64,000 nucleotides of DNA from Demequina zhanjiangensis (lineage in GTDB: Bacteria > Actinomycetota > Actinomycetes > Actinomycetales > Demequinaceae). Positions within the stretch are counted from its first letter, which is position 1; every line of letters begins with the position of its first letter. The DNA is taken from contig NZ_JAUHPV010000003.1 in assembly GCF_030418315.1 (NCBI RefSeq), positions 62,001-126,000 on the forward strand. The letters are read 5' to 3'. Shown piece by piece: positions 27,127-39,000 of the stretch. Both the position numbers and the translations under genes were made by a program. The notes beneath the pieces were generated by a model. That model was given only the letters and a program-made list of their open reading frames with translations. It made no database searches and was not told the DNA's origin.

Positions 27127-27873
27127 GTGACAGCACCCGTCTTCCTGTGCCCGGCGGCCGCCGACGCGGCGGTCGGCGATCTCGTCCCCCTTGACGGTCC
27201 CGAGGCGCGCCACGCGCTCACCGTCCAACGTCGCGGTGTGGGTGAGGTCATCGACCTGGCGGACGGTCACGGTCGACGCGCGGGCGGCCCCATCCACGAG
27301 ATCGGCGATGGCTGGCTCAAGGTCCAGGTCCAGCAGGTGTCCGACGATGCCGACCCGTCGGTGACGCTCGTGCAGGCGCTCGCGAAGGGTGGGCGCGACG
27401 AGCAGGCGGTCGAGTCCTGCGTGGAGCTGGGCGTCACGGGCGTGGTGCCCTGGCAGGCGGATCGTTCGATCGTGCAGTGGCGCGGCCCCAAGGCGGAGAA
27501 GGCGCGCGCCAAGTGGGAGTCCCTCGTGCTGGCGGCGATGAAGCAGAGCCGGCGGGCCTTCCTTCCCGAGGTCGACTCAGTCGTGACGACGGGCGAGCTC
27601 GTCTCGCTCGTGAAGGCGTCCGTCGCCGCAGGAGAACGGGTGCTTGTGCTGCACGAGGTCGCCGCTCAGCCTCTCACCCGTCTCGCCTGGGAAGGGCCGA
27701 CGCAGCCGATCACCATCATCGTCGGGCCCGAGGGCGGAGTCTCCGACGCGGAGATCTCGCGCCTCACGGAGGTCGGTGCCGAGCCCGTGCTGCTCGGCCC
27801 ACACGTGCTGCGCGCAGCCAACGCCGGTCCCGCCGCCGTCGCCGCGCTCGCGGCGCTGCGTTCCACCTGGTGA
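27127..27873 (+). CDS. rsmE: 16S rRNA (uracil-1498-N3)-methyltransferase
   Basis: 248-aa SPOUT-class methyltransferase acting on helix 44 of 16S rRNA. N-terminal PUA-like domain (TAPVFLCPAAADAAVGDLVP, EARHALTVQRRGVGEVIDL). The knotted SAM-binding C-terminus has TIIVGPEGGVSDAEISRLTE and VLLGPHVLRAANAGPAAVAA, the RsmE hallmark. VELGVTGVVPWQADRSIVQW is also typical. The GTG start is set by the alignment of the N-terminus and the -10 box upstream. It begins the rsmE-HIT-phoH-ybeY-CBS-era run. Confidence 0.95.
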   Translation: MTAPVFLCPAAADAAVGDLVPLDGPEARHALTVQRRGVGEVIDLADGHGRRAGGPIHEIGDGWLKVQVQQVSDDADPSVTLVQALAKGGRDEQAVESCVELGVTGVVPWQADRSIVQWRGPKAEKARAKWESLVLAAMKQSRRAFLPEVDSVVTTGELVSLVKASVAAGERVLVLHEVAAQPLTRLAWEGPTQPITIIVGPEGGVSDAEISRLTEVGAEPVLLGPHVLRAANAGPAAVAALAALRSTW

Positions 27874-27903
27874 CGCGGTGAAGCGATCAGTCCTCGTACG
27901 CAA

Positions 27904-27909
27904 TACCCT
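27904..27909 (+). promoter_or_regulatory. -10 box of the HIT gene (TACCCT)
   Basis: TACCCT ends 6 nt before the ATG at 27916. The GGAG between them is too close to serve as a good ribosome-binding site. Confidence 0.4.
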
Positions 27910-27915
27910 GGAGTC

Positions 27916-28250
27916 ATGACCGACTGCCTGTTCTGCCGCATCGTCGCAGGCGAGATCCCTGCGGACATCGTCGCCGAGACCGATACCGTGATCGCCTTCA
28001 GGGACATCGCCCCGAAGGCGCCTCTGCACGTGCTTGTCGTGCCGCGCAGCCACCTGGAGAACGTCGCCGAGGTGGCTGCTGCCGACCCGAAGCTGCTCGC
28101 CGACATGGCTGCGCTTGCGCAGGGCATCGCCGATACCGAATGCGGCGGCCAGTACCGGTGGATCTTCAACACCGGCGCGGAGGCGGGCCAGAGCGTCTTC
28201 CACGCGCACGGACACGTCCTGGGCGGCGCGCCGCTCGGCTGGGAGCCTGC

Positions 28251-28254
<4 letters not shown>
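27916..28254 (+). CDS. HIT family (HinT-like) nucleotide-binding protein
   Basis: 112-aa protein, the size of bacterial HinT. DCLFCRIVAGEIPADIVAET at the start and the histidine triad SVFHAHGHVLGG near the end are diagnostic. HinT proteins hydrolyse nucleoside phosphoramidates and acyl-adenylates. Complete, cytoplasmic. It overlaps phoH by GTGA. Confidence 0.94.
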
Positions 28255-29362
<1,108 letters not shown>

Positions 29363-29366
<4 letters not shown>

Positions 29367-29818
29367 TCGAGGTCAACAACGAGACCGACGCGACGATCGA
29401 CGAGGTCGAGTTCGCCGAGCTCGCCAAGTTCGTGCTGCGCGAGATGCACGTGGCGGAGGAGGCCGAGCTCGCGATCCTGTTCGTGGACGAGCCGGCGATG
29501 GAGCAGCTCCACATCCAGTGGATGGACGAGCCGGGACCGACCGACGTGCTGAGCTTCCCCATGGATGAGCTGCGTCCGGGAACCGCCGACGAGCCGACTC
29601 CCGCCGGGCTGCTCGGTGACATCGTCGTGTGCCCCACGGTCGCGGCGGCCCAGGCGGTGAAGGCCGGCCACACGGCTGAGGAGGAGATGCTCCTGCTCAC
29701 GACTCACGGCATCCTGCACCTGCTCGGCTACGACCACGTGGAGCCTGAGGAGGAGAAGGTCATGTTCGCGCTGCAGCGCAAGCTCCTCCTCACCTTCCTG
29801 GCGAACCGCGGCGAATGA
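29363..29818 (+). CDS. ybeY: Endoribonuclease YbeY (rRNA maturation factor)
   Basis: 151-aa metalloprotein for 16S rRNA 3' processing and quality control. The zinc-binding motif [11 protein letters not shown] is complete. [15 protein letters not shown] and [16 protein letters not shown] match the family. GTG start overlapping phoH, 20 nt before the CBS protein gene. Confidence 0.95.
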
Positions 29819-29838
29819 CCGCGCGACCGGCCTGACGT

Positions 29839-31155
29839 ATGGAGTCATTCCCCTGGGCGACGCTGATCCTGCTTGCAGGCGTCTCCGCTGTCGGCGCGGG
29901 CGTGATGCACGCTGTCGTCGCCGCTTTCGAGCAGGTGCCGTACGCGCGTGAGCGGGAGATCGAGGCGGCACGTCGTCCCGACGGTCGTCCCACGTCGGCC
30001 GCGAGGCTGGCGGCGCTTCCCGACCATGCCGACGCCGCGTCGTCCGTCGTCTACTCGCTGCTGGAGGCACTGGCTCTGGTGAGCTGGGCCTTCATCGCGT
30101 GGGAGCTCGCGGACGGCCTGGGGTGGAGCTGGGGCTGGATGGTCGCCGGGGCCGCAGGCATCGGCGCAGCGCTGTCGCTGCTGGTGGTGAGGGCGCTGCC
30201 GCGCGGCGTCGCGCGTGCCCACCCGGAGAACACGCTGAGGGCGCTCGCACCGGTCGCCTGGTCCCTGATCTGGCTGACGACGCCGATCCGTGCCGTCATC
30301 CCCGCGCTCAGCTATCCCGAGCTCACCGAGGCCGAGGACCTCGTGGAGCAGGCCGAGGACGCACTCGAGGCCGACGAGGCCGAGCTGCTGCGCTCGATCG
30401 TGAACCTGGGCGACACGCTCGTGCGCGAGGTCATGGTGCCCCGCACCGACATGATCACCATCCAAGCCGGAGTGCCGGTACGCAAGGCGATGGTGCTGTT
30501 CCTGCGGTCCGGCTACTCGCGCATCCCGGTGGTGGGCGACGGGACCGACGACGTGCGCGGCGTGATCTACCTCAAGGACTGCGTGCGCGACACATGGGAC
30601 CGCTCGGAGCGTCTCGAGGAGCCCGTCGACGCGCTGATGCGCGAGCCCGAGTTCGTGCCCGAGTCCGTGCCCGCCGACGACCTGCTGCGCCGCATGCAGG
30701 ACGAGGTGTTCCACATGGGGATCGTGGTCGACGAGTTCGGCGGCGTCGCCGGGCTCGTGACCATCGAGGACGCGCTCGAGGAGATCGTGGGCGAGGTGGT
30801 CGACGAGCATGACCGCACCGCACCCGAGGCCGAGGAGCTGTCCGGGGGCGCCTATCGGGTGCCCGCCCGCATGGGCTTGGACGAGCTCGCCGAGCTGTTC
30901 GACGTGGAGATCGACGACGAGGACGTCGAGACCGTCGCGGGCCTGCTCGCCAAGGCGCTCGGGAAGGTGCCGATCCCCGGCGCCCACGCGAAGGTGCACG
31001 GACTCGAGCTGCTCGCAGACCGAGCCGAGGGCCGACGCCGACGCCTCACCTCCGTCGTCGTGCGGCGCGAGGACCCGCCGGAGGACACTGATACGGGAGA
31101 GCGCCGCACGGTGCGCGCGGGCCGGTCCCGCAGGAAGGACCATGACGATGACTGA
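29839..31155 (+). CDS. CBS-pair/CorC domain membrane protein (hemolysin C family)
   Basis: 438 aa. The N-terminus has about four membrane helices (TLILLAGVSAVGAGVMHAVV, LGWSWGWMVAGAAGIGAALS), a reduced DUF21/CNNM region. A CBS pair follows (VREVMVPRTDMITIQAGVPV, SGYSRIPVVGDGTDDVRGVI, FHMGIVVDEFGGVAGLVTIE) and then a CorC/HlyC domain (GGAYRVPARMGLDELAELFD). Family members are linked to divalent-cation efflux or tolerance. The Arg/Asp-rich tail runs 8 nt into the era start. Its place between ybeY and era is a standard actinobacterial order. Confidence 0.92.
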   Translation: MESFPWATLILLAGVSAVGAGVMHAVVAAFEQVPYAREREIEAARRPDGRPTSAARLAALPDHADAASSVVYSLLEALALVSWAFIAWELADGLGWSWGWMVAGAAGIGAALSLLVVRALPRGVARAHPENTLRALAPVAWSLIWLTTPIRAVIPALSYPELTEAEDLVEQAEDALEADEAELLRSIVNLGDTLVREVMVPRTDMITIQAGVPVRKAMVLFLRSGYSRIPVVGDGTDDVRGVIYLKDCVRDTWDRSERLEEPVDALMREPEFVPESVPADDLLRRMQDEVFHMGIVVDEFGGVAGLVTIEDALEEIVGEVVDEHDRTAPEAEELSGGAYRVPARMGLDELAELFDVEIDDEDVETVAGLLAKALGKVPIPGAHAKVHGLELLADRAEGRRRRLTSVVVRREDPPEDTDTGERRTVRAGRSRRKDHDDD

Positions 31156-32059
31156 CACCACCGAGGGCCACCGTTCAGGCTTCGCCTGCTTCGTCGGCCG
31201 CCCGAACGCGGGCAAGTCGACGCTGATGAACGCCCTAGTAGGGGAGAAGGTCGCGATCATGTCGTCGCGTCCGCAGACCACCCGCCGCGCGATCCGCGGC
31301 ATCGTGAACCGGGACGACGCGCAGCTCGTCGTGGTCGACACCCCCGGGCTTCACCGGCCGCGCACGCTGCTGGGAGAGCGGCTCAACGACCTTGTGCGCG
31401 AGACCTTCGCCGAGGTCGACGTGATCGGTTTCTGCCTGCCTGCCGATGAGAAGATCGGCCCCGGCGACAAGTGGATCGCCCGCGAGCTGTCCGAGGCGCG
31501 CGCGCCCGTGATCGCGATCGTCACCAAGGTCGACAAGGTCCCGCGTGACAAGGTCGCCGAGCACCTCCTCGCCGTCTCGCAGCTGGGTGACTGGGCCGAC
31601 GTCGTGCCCGTCTCGTCGGTCAAGGACATCCAGGTGGATGTGCTCACCGACGTGCTTGTGGGCCACCTGCCGCAGGGACCGGCGCTGTACCCGTCCGGCG
31701 AGGTCACCGACGAGCCCGAGGACGTGATGGTCGCCGAGCTCATCCGTGAGGCCGCTCTCGAGGGCGTCCGCGACGAGCTGCCCCACTCGCTGGCCGTGGT
31801 CGTCGAGGAGATGATCGAGCCCGGCGACGAGACCTCCACGAAGGACGTGCTCGAGATCCGCGCCCACGTGTTCGTCGAGCGCGACTCCCAGAAGGGCATC
31901 GTGATCGGCAAGGCCGGGTCACGTCTCAAGGAGGTCGGCGCCACGGCCCGCCAGGGCATCGAGCGGCTACTCGGACGCAAGGTCTACCTGGACCTTCACG
32001 TCAAGGTCGCCAAGGAGTGGCAGCGCGACCCGAAGCAGCTGGGACGCCTGGGGTTCTGA
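31148..32059 (+). CDS. era: GTPase Era
   Basis: 303-aa ribosome-assembly GTPase. G1 CFVGRPNAGKSTLMNALVGE, G2 SSRPQTTRRAIRGI, G3 VVDTPGLHRP, G4 VTKVDKVP. The C-terminal KH domain carries GIVIGKAGSRLKEVGATARQ. It binds 16S rRNA and helps 30S assembly. The ATG at 31148 sits 9 nt after AGGAAGG; an ATG two codons upstream (31142) is the alternative. The conserved gene run breaks immediately after this gene, where the recombinase/RHS island begins. Confidence 0.96.
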   Translation: MTDTTEGHRSGFACFVGRPNAGKSTLMNALVGEKVAIMSSRPQTTRRAIRGIVNRDDAQLVVVDTPGLHRPRTLLGERLNDLVRETFAEVDVIGFCLPADEKIGPGDKWIARELSEARAPVIAIVTKVDKVPRDKVAEHLLAVSQLGDWADVVPVSSVKDIQVDVLTDVLVGHLPQGPALYPSGEVTDEPEDVMVAELIREAALEGVRDELPHSLAVVVEEMIEPGDETSTKDVLEIRAHVFVERDSQKGIVIGKAGSRLKEVGATARQGIERLLGRKVYLDLHVKVAKEWQRDPKQLGRLGF

Positions 32060-32305
32060 CGGTCTGACCAGCGCCCGGCCGCGGAACTGCTCGGTCCCGC
32101 GTCGCTCCGTCTGCTCCGACCGTGCCCGCAGGTTCGAGAATGGATCGGTTTCGGGATGGCTCCGGTGGGTCCCGGGCTTGATCGCTCGCGTGCGTGAGGT
32201 TTCGTCCCGAAAGTCTGGTCCGAAATGCTGGTGGCCCGTTACTGTGGAGTGACCGTTTCTGGTCCCGATGTGGCGGGTATGCGGGGGAGTGGGGGGAGTG
32301 GCGTG
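32060..32305. other. Island boundary region after era
   Basis: 246 nt without a gene. An 8-bp inverted pair, TTTCGGGA (32149-32156) and TCCCGAAA (32205-32212), lies upstream of the recombinase and could be part of a recombination site, though this is weak. No tRNA or clear att repeat was found. Confidence 0.3.
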
Positions 32306-32878
32306 ATGGGCAATGTGATCGGGTATGCGCGGGTGTCGACGCGTGAGCAGAATCCGCAGTCGCAGGAGGCGGAGCTTGAGGCTGCGGGTGCGGTGCGGGT
32401 GTTTGTCGATCATGGTGAGTCGAGTCGGATGGCGTCGCGTCCGCAGTGGGATGCGTGCCTTGACTATCTGCGCGGGGGTGACACGTTGCTGGTGCGGGCC
32501 TTGGATCGTGTGGCGGGCTCGGAGAGGCTGGCGATCGAGATCATCCGGGACCTTGGTGCGCGTGGGATCCGTCTGCGCAGCTTGACGGAGCCGTTCCTGG
32601 ATGTCGACACGTCGACGCCGATGGGTGAGGCGATCGTGGGGATCATGGCGGTGCTTGCTCAGTTGCGGGTGGCGACGATTCGGGAGAACACGATGCGTGG
32701 TCTGGCTCATGCCCGTTCCCAGGGTCGTGTCGGGGGGCGTCCCACGGTGATGACTCCCGAACGTGTCGCTGCCGCGAAGAAGATGCGTAGTGGCGGGCAG
32801 TCGCTGGCGCACATCGCGGCGGTGTTGGGGGTGGGAAAGTCGTCGGTGTCCCGCGCGCTGTCACGCGATCCCGAGTGA
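32306..32878 (+). CDS. Serine recombinase (resolvase/invertase family)
   Basis: 190-aa small serine recombinase. The catalytic serine is in VIGYARVSTREQNPQSQEAE. The nucleophile region is followed by DTLLVRALDRVAGSERLAIE and LDVDTSTPMGEAIVGIMAVL, then a helix-turn-helix (ERVAAAKKMRSGGQSLAHIA, LGVGKSSVSRALSRDPE). Size and order fit Tn3-type resolvases and DNA invertases. The ATG at 32306 is preceded by GGGGGGAG 7 nt away. Third codon positions are less GC-biased than in flanking genes, a sign of transfer. It is adjacent to the RHS gene and may once have moved or rearranged it. Confidence 0.9.
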   Translation: MGNVIGYARVSTREQNPQSQEAELEAAGAVRVFVDHGESSRMASRPQWDACLDYLRGGDTLLVRALDRVAGSERLAIEIIRDLGARGIRLRSLTEPFLDVDTSTPMGEAIVGIMAVLAQLRVATIRENTMRGLAHARSQGRVGGRPTVMTPERVAAAKKMRSGGQSLAHIAAVLGVGKSSVSRALSRDPE

Positions 32879-32988
32879 GGTCGCCTGCTCCAAGCCGGGC
32901 TGTCGGCGAAAGGGCAGCAGCAGCCGGCTTGGTGTCGGCGATGGGCGCTCGGTCGCGCCGATACGCGGTGGGGTGTGTCGCATCTGGC

Positions 32989-33018
32989 TTGCGTTTTCGG
33001 TTCTGGTTCTGCTAAATA
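32989..33018 (+). promoter_or_regulatory. Candidate promoter of the RHS gene
   Basis: TTGCGT (32989-32994), 18-bp spacer, TAAATA (33013-33018) in an AT-rich pocket unlike the surroundings. It would start transcription near 33025 and rules against translation from the more upstream GTG at 32975. Confidence 0.4.
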
Positions 33019-33094
33019 TCTGCCAGCCCACGAGCGGGAGTGTTGCCGATGTTGGCGGCTACGGGGCGGCGGTTGGCGGGGTGCCAGTTCCGCT

Positions 33095-36000
33095 GTGTCG
33101 GACGCGCATGCGCGTTCCTGGGGGCTGTGGGGCTGGATCGCTGTGGCGTTCTCTCTTTCTTCCGCATACATCAACGGCGGCTGGACGCGCGGGGTGCGCA
33201 CGGCCGCGATCACTGTGGTGGCCGCGTTCGCCGCGCTTGGCGTGAGCGAGGGTGGCGCTTTCGCCGCGGAGGGCGCAGACGAGGTCGACTGGACCGAGCA
33301 GGGCGCTTGGAACGGCTTGACGGCTCCCGATGCGATCTCCGCATCCATGCTCGCGGTGCTGAAGGACGAGGCTGTCGAGGATCTGTCGCAGCGCACCGAG
33401 ACGTCGCAGACGTTCGCGCTACCCGACGGGCTGTGGCGCAGTGAGATGTTCGCCGGTCCCGAGTGGGTCGCCACCGGTGAGGACCCCACCACGGAAGAGG
33501 GTTGGGAGGCTCTCGATACCGAGCTGGTGTCGTGGTCGGACGGTTCGTACAGGCCTGGCGCGCATCCGGCAAACCTGATCTTCTCCGGTGCAAGCAAGGG
33601 CCACACCGCACTGGTGACCGGCACCGATGCCGAAGGCGGCGAGTTCACCCTGTGGTGGGACGGCACGCTTCCCGACCCGATCGCCGCGGACGACGCGATC
33701 CGCTATGTCGACGTGGAGCCGGGAATCGACCTCGTGTTCTACGTCACCGCCACCGGCTATGAGCAGTTCTTCGTCGCCAAGACCGCAGCGGCCCTGGACC
33801 GCGCCGAGACGCTGTCGCTGCAGTTCGACTCCGAGGATGTCGATCTGACGACTGACGGTGAGACGTTGACGGGCACCAGTGAGGACGGCGAGGAACTCGT
33901 CCAGGTGTCCGAGGTGCTTGCCTGGGACGCTGACAACGACGCGCTTCGCACCGTGCCGGTGGCGCAGATGGCTCCCGAGCCCGAGGTCGGCGCTTCGGCG
34001 TCTGCCCCACCATCACCGTCAGCATCGCCATCGGGTTCGCCGTCGCTGGCGGACGTGAACGCGCTGCCTGTCGAGGTGGAGGTGCCCGCCCAGTTCGATG
34101 TGGCCGGCGATGCCGGCACGGTCTCGATTGACGCCGACGATGTGCCATTCGATTCTGGTGACGTGTTCCCCGTCGTGATCGACCCGTCGGTGAACCTCTC
34201 TTTGTCGTTCGACACGTATCTGTCCACCGCGTGGGACACGGACCGTTCAACGCAGACGGATCTGCTGATCGGCACGTGGGATTCGGGAACGTCGAAGTAC
34301 CGGTCCTACATCAACGCGAACGTGATGCCGATCCTGGGCACTGAGGTGATCTCCGCAGAGTTGAAGCTGTGGAACTTCCACTCGTGGTCGTGCACGGCAA
34401 GGTCGTGGGAGGTGTGGTCGACGTCGTTGACGTCCTCGTCGACGCGGTGGGACACCAAGCCGAGCTTCTACGACAGGTACGCGACCGTGTCGACCACGAA
34501 GGGCTACTCGTCGTCGTGTGCCGACGGCTGGGTCAGCGCGGACGTGACGACGTTGGCCGCGAACTGGGCCAAGGGCACCACCACGGGCAAGGGCATCGGC
34601 ATCAAGGCGAGCTCGGAGACCGACAACACGTATTGGAAGAAGTTCAACTCCGGCAACGCGGCAACTAACAAGCCGGTGCTGAAGGTGGTGTACAACCGCT
34701 ATCCCAGCAAGCCGTCGACGCTCCAGGTCAACGGTGTCACGCCCGCGTCGGGCACGACGTACTACATCAACGACACCACGCCGATCCTGTCTGCGAAGGT
34801 GTCGGACCCTGACGGCGGCCTGGTGAAGGCCCGCTTCACGATCATGCAGGGATCCACGACCTTCAAGTCGCTGGCGTCGGGCTCGTCGGTCAAGTCTGGT
34901 CTGCGGTCGGAATACGAGTCGCCGGCATTGACGAACGACAAGACGTACTCGGTCTCAGCGGTCGCCAACGACGGCTCCGTGGACTCCAAGTCCGCCAACG
35001 AACCCACCTGGACCATCGTGGTCGATACCGATCCGCCCGGCGTGACGGCGATCGACACGACAGGTGTCACCGAGGACCAGTGGATCGAGACGCCACCAGC
35101 CAACGCGTCCGCGACGCTGACCGCAACCGATGCTGTCAGCTTCGAGTACACGATCGATGGGGGAGCGACGCAGACGGTGACCGCAGTGGCGGGCACCGCG
35201 TCGATCGCGCTACCTGTGACCAAGGGCGGCCACCAGGTGTGGGCCCGCGCGATCGACCGCGCCGGCAACCCCGGTTCCGAGGACGAGGCCGAGTACGGCG
35301 TGGGATCAGTGGGGATCTCCGCACCGAACGCGAACTACACCACGACAGGCAACGCACCGGTCGTAGCCACCGCCCCCAAGGGCACCGAGGGCTCGGTCGA
35401 GCGCACCGTGTATGCGCGCGTGGCAGGAACCGACGTCGATGTGGACTACACCGACGGCACTGGCGTGAACACCGACTGGATCGAGGTCGAGCAGCTCGAC
35501 CCCGTAGCGGCTGGCGTCGACCCGAAGGTCGAGTACACGTGGGCGGCCTCGGCGTCAGTACCGGCCGGCAAGGAACGCGTCCCCAACCGCATCGACGTGC
35601 AGGTGTGCTTCACCTACCTCGACGGCGATGACAACCCGTTGACGACGCGATGCACCTGGCAGGACGACGACACGCACACCTCCGTAATCGTGATCCCGCA
35701 CGCCTTCGGCGGCGGCTTCCCCACCGCGACGGCAGGGCCTGGCCAGGTGGCGTTGTGGACTGGCGAGTTCAACACCGCCGTCACCGACCTCGAGGTGCCG
35801 GCCTACACCGGCACGATGTCCCTGTCGCGCAGCTACAACTCCTTCGCAGGCGGCACCGAGACCTCCGTGTTCGGTCCGGGCTGGACGGCATCGTTCGAGG
35901 GCTCGGATCTGGGACAGGCGGGCTTGACGGTGGTGGACTCCACCGGCGACGACGGCGTGCTCGCCTTCCAAGACGTCGACGGCTCCTACCTGCTGTACGT

Positions 36001-39000
36001 CCAGCCAGGCGGCGGCAACACCGCACAGATGAACGGGACCTATGAGCCGTTCGACGACGACACCGCCGCATTGGGCTTCACAGTGTCGATCACCGGTCAG
36101 GGCACTGATGCGGTGCTGACGATGGTCGACGACCTGGGCGTGACCACCACCTGGGAACACCTCGAGGCAGGGAAGTGGGTCGCCAAGTCGATCACCGAGC
36201 CTGCCGCGTCAGGCAAGACGACGTTCTCCCACGACGAACAGGGCCGCATCACGCAGATCCTCGCCCCCGTACCCGAGGGCGTCACCTGCTCGGCCACACC
36301 GGTCGAGGCAGGATGCCGGTACCTCACCATCGACTACTACACCGCCACGAATGCTGCCACCAACGCATACGCAGGTCGTGTCAGCGAAGCGACGTTCCAC
36401 ACCTGGGACACCGCCGCGGAGGCGATGGATGACACCGTCGTCGCCCGCTACGGCTACAACAGCGACGGCTACCTCACCTCCGTCACCGACCCCCGCTCAG
36501 GGCTGAACGTCGTCTACGGCTACGGCGACCTCACCGATGCCGGCGTTCCGACGCTCACGTCGGTCACTCCAGCCGGGCTTGCCGCATGGGGCATCTCCTA
36601 CGGCACGTCGAGCCAAGGCAACGACTCGGTGCTGGCCGTCACCCGTGAAGGCGCGACCGACAATGCCGCCACCACGGTCGTGTCACGCTTCGTGTACGGC
36701 CTGGATGCGACCGCCATGCCGTCGGGAAGCCCCGACGTGGCAGCCGCACAGCACGCGTGGGGCCAGTCCCGCACCCCGACACGAGGGTTTGCGGTCTTCG
36801 CCCAAGGCGACGACCCCGGCAGCTCCGACCCGGCCACGGTCAATGCCGCCCAGTGGCTGGACGGAGACTTCCAGTTCACCGACGACGAGGGCTACACCGT
36901 CAACACCGCCAGCTACGGCGCCGGCGCATGGCAGTACACCGCCGACGAGTACGACGACGGCGGACGGATCGTGCGCAGCCTCGATCCGGCAGCGACCGCC
37001 TACCTCATCGACCAGTCCGCCCTCATCGACGGACAGACGGTGCCAGCCGCAGAGGTCAACGCTGTCGCGACCCTCACCAACTACAACGCCACCGACATCA
37101 CCGCCACCACGGACCTGACGTGGGATGACGGCTCCGAGAGCGGCGCTACCATCACCGCGGGCACCGTGCTGGTGCCGGCAGGCACCCTCGTGACGGACAC
37201 GTGGGCGCCGGCCGAGGACGGTGAGGACGGGCAGCGCACCCGTATCCACACCCAGTACACGTACGACGAGGACGCCCCCAACGGCGGCATCAACCCCCGC
37301 ACCGGACAGAAGTTCAACCTCGTCACCACCGTGACCGAAACCGAAGCGGCCGCCACAGACGGCGGCTGGGGCATCGTCTCGCCCGACATCGCCGGCGAGA
37401 CGCTGCTGTCGCGTACCGAGACCGGCTACGACCCGATCGACGCCGCCACGGCGACGTCGGACACGTCGGGCTGGATCCTGTCCGCAGCCACCACCACCAC
37501 GACCGTGATGGACTCGCCGGCAGACAACATCACCACCCTCACCCGCTACGACAGCCTGGGCCGCATCGTCGAGACCCGCCAACCCGGATCCGACGGCACT
37601 GACGCGGGCACCGAGCTGACCGTGTACTACACGGCAGGGGCCAACACCGACGACGCCGCCTGCGGCAACACGCCGCAGTGGGCTGGACTGACCTGTGTCA
37701 TCAAGACCGCAGAGGCGGACCCGGCGGTCCCAGAGGCGCGCACCACCGCGTACTCGATGCTGCTGGCAGCCAAGACAACCGTCGAGACCCTCGACGCGGT
37801 CACCCGCACCACCGACACGACCTACACCGCCGACGGACGGATCCTCACGTCCTCGACCGCCACGACGGGCCTTGCTGACTCGCAGCCGCTCGAGACGACC
37901 ACGTACGTCTACGACGAGACGACGGGGCTGCTGACCGACACCCACGCCGTGGACGCGACCGACACCATCACCTCGACCGTGTCGACCGGCTACGACCTGT
38001 GGGGTCGCACCGTGACCTACACCGACACCGACGGCGCCGTCACCACCACCACCTACGACTCGCACGGCCGTACCGGCACCGTCGACGACGGCGTGCAACG
38101 CACCGAGTACACGTACGACGGCACCGACGCGGCAGGAAACGACGAACATCGCGGCCTTCCCACCGCGATGACGATCACGTCGGACACGTTCGACGAGACC
38201 ACCGGCACCTACCCGACCTACACGTTCACCGCAGCGTTCGACGCGGGCGGGAACATGACCGTGCAGACCATGCCCGGCAACCTGACCCAGACCACCACGT
38301 ACACCCGCACCGGACACACGATCGGGCTGGCGTACTCCGGTGTCGACACCGCTGGCGAGACCGTCCCGCTGATCGCGTGGAGTCAGCAGCTGGACCTGTA
38401 TGGGCGCGTGGTCGCCGAATCCACTCCCAGCGCGGGCGTGAGTCCCGAGGCCGTGTCGGAGTACAACCGCACCTACAGTTACGACATGGCAGGACGGCTC
38501 GTCGAGGTCACGGACCGCACCGCCGGCATCGGCGCCAGCGTCAACACCGACCCCGAGGCCGGCGACGTCACCGCCTGCGCCACCCGCGCCTACACGTTCG
38601 ATAAGCGCGGCAACCGTCTTGCCCGCACCACCGGGATCTCCGGCACCGACGGCGCGTGTGTCAGCGCCGGCACCGGCGAGACAGACGCGTGGGTGTACGA
38701 CGACGCGGACCGCATCCAGTACGCCGCGAACACGACCGACGCATACGTGTACGACGCACTCGGCCGGCAGACGCTCATCCCCGCCGCCGACACCCCCGCA
38801 GGAGCCGCGGCAGGCGACCTGCAGATCGGCTACTACGACAACGACCTCGCCGCATCCCTGACCCAAAACGGTGTCACCACCAGCTACAGCCTGGACGCCC
38901 TGCAACGGCGTGCGACCGCGACGACCACGTCGAGCTCGGGCACGACCACCCTGGTGCGCCACTACACCGACAGCTCAGACAACCCAGCCTGGGCCATCTC

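Noticed and set aside
36683-38962. Open minus-strand frame of about 760 codons inside the RHS gene
   Set aside because: Antisense to the YD-repeat region, Gly/Val-rich with repeat character that simply mirrors the RHS repeats.
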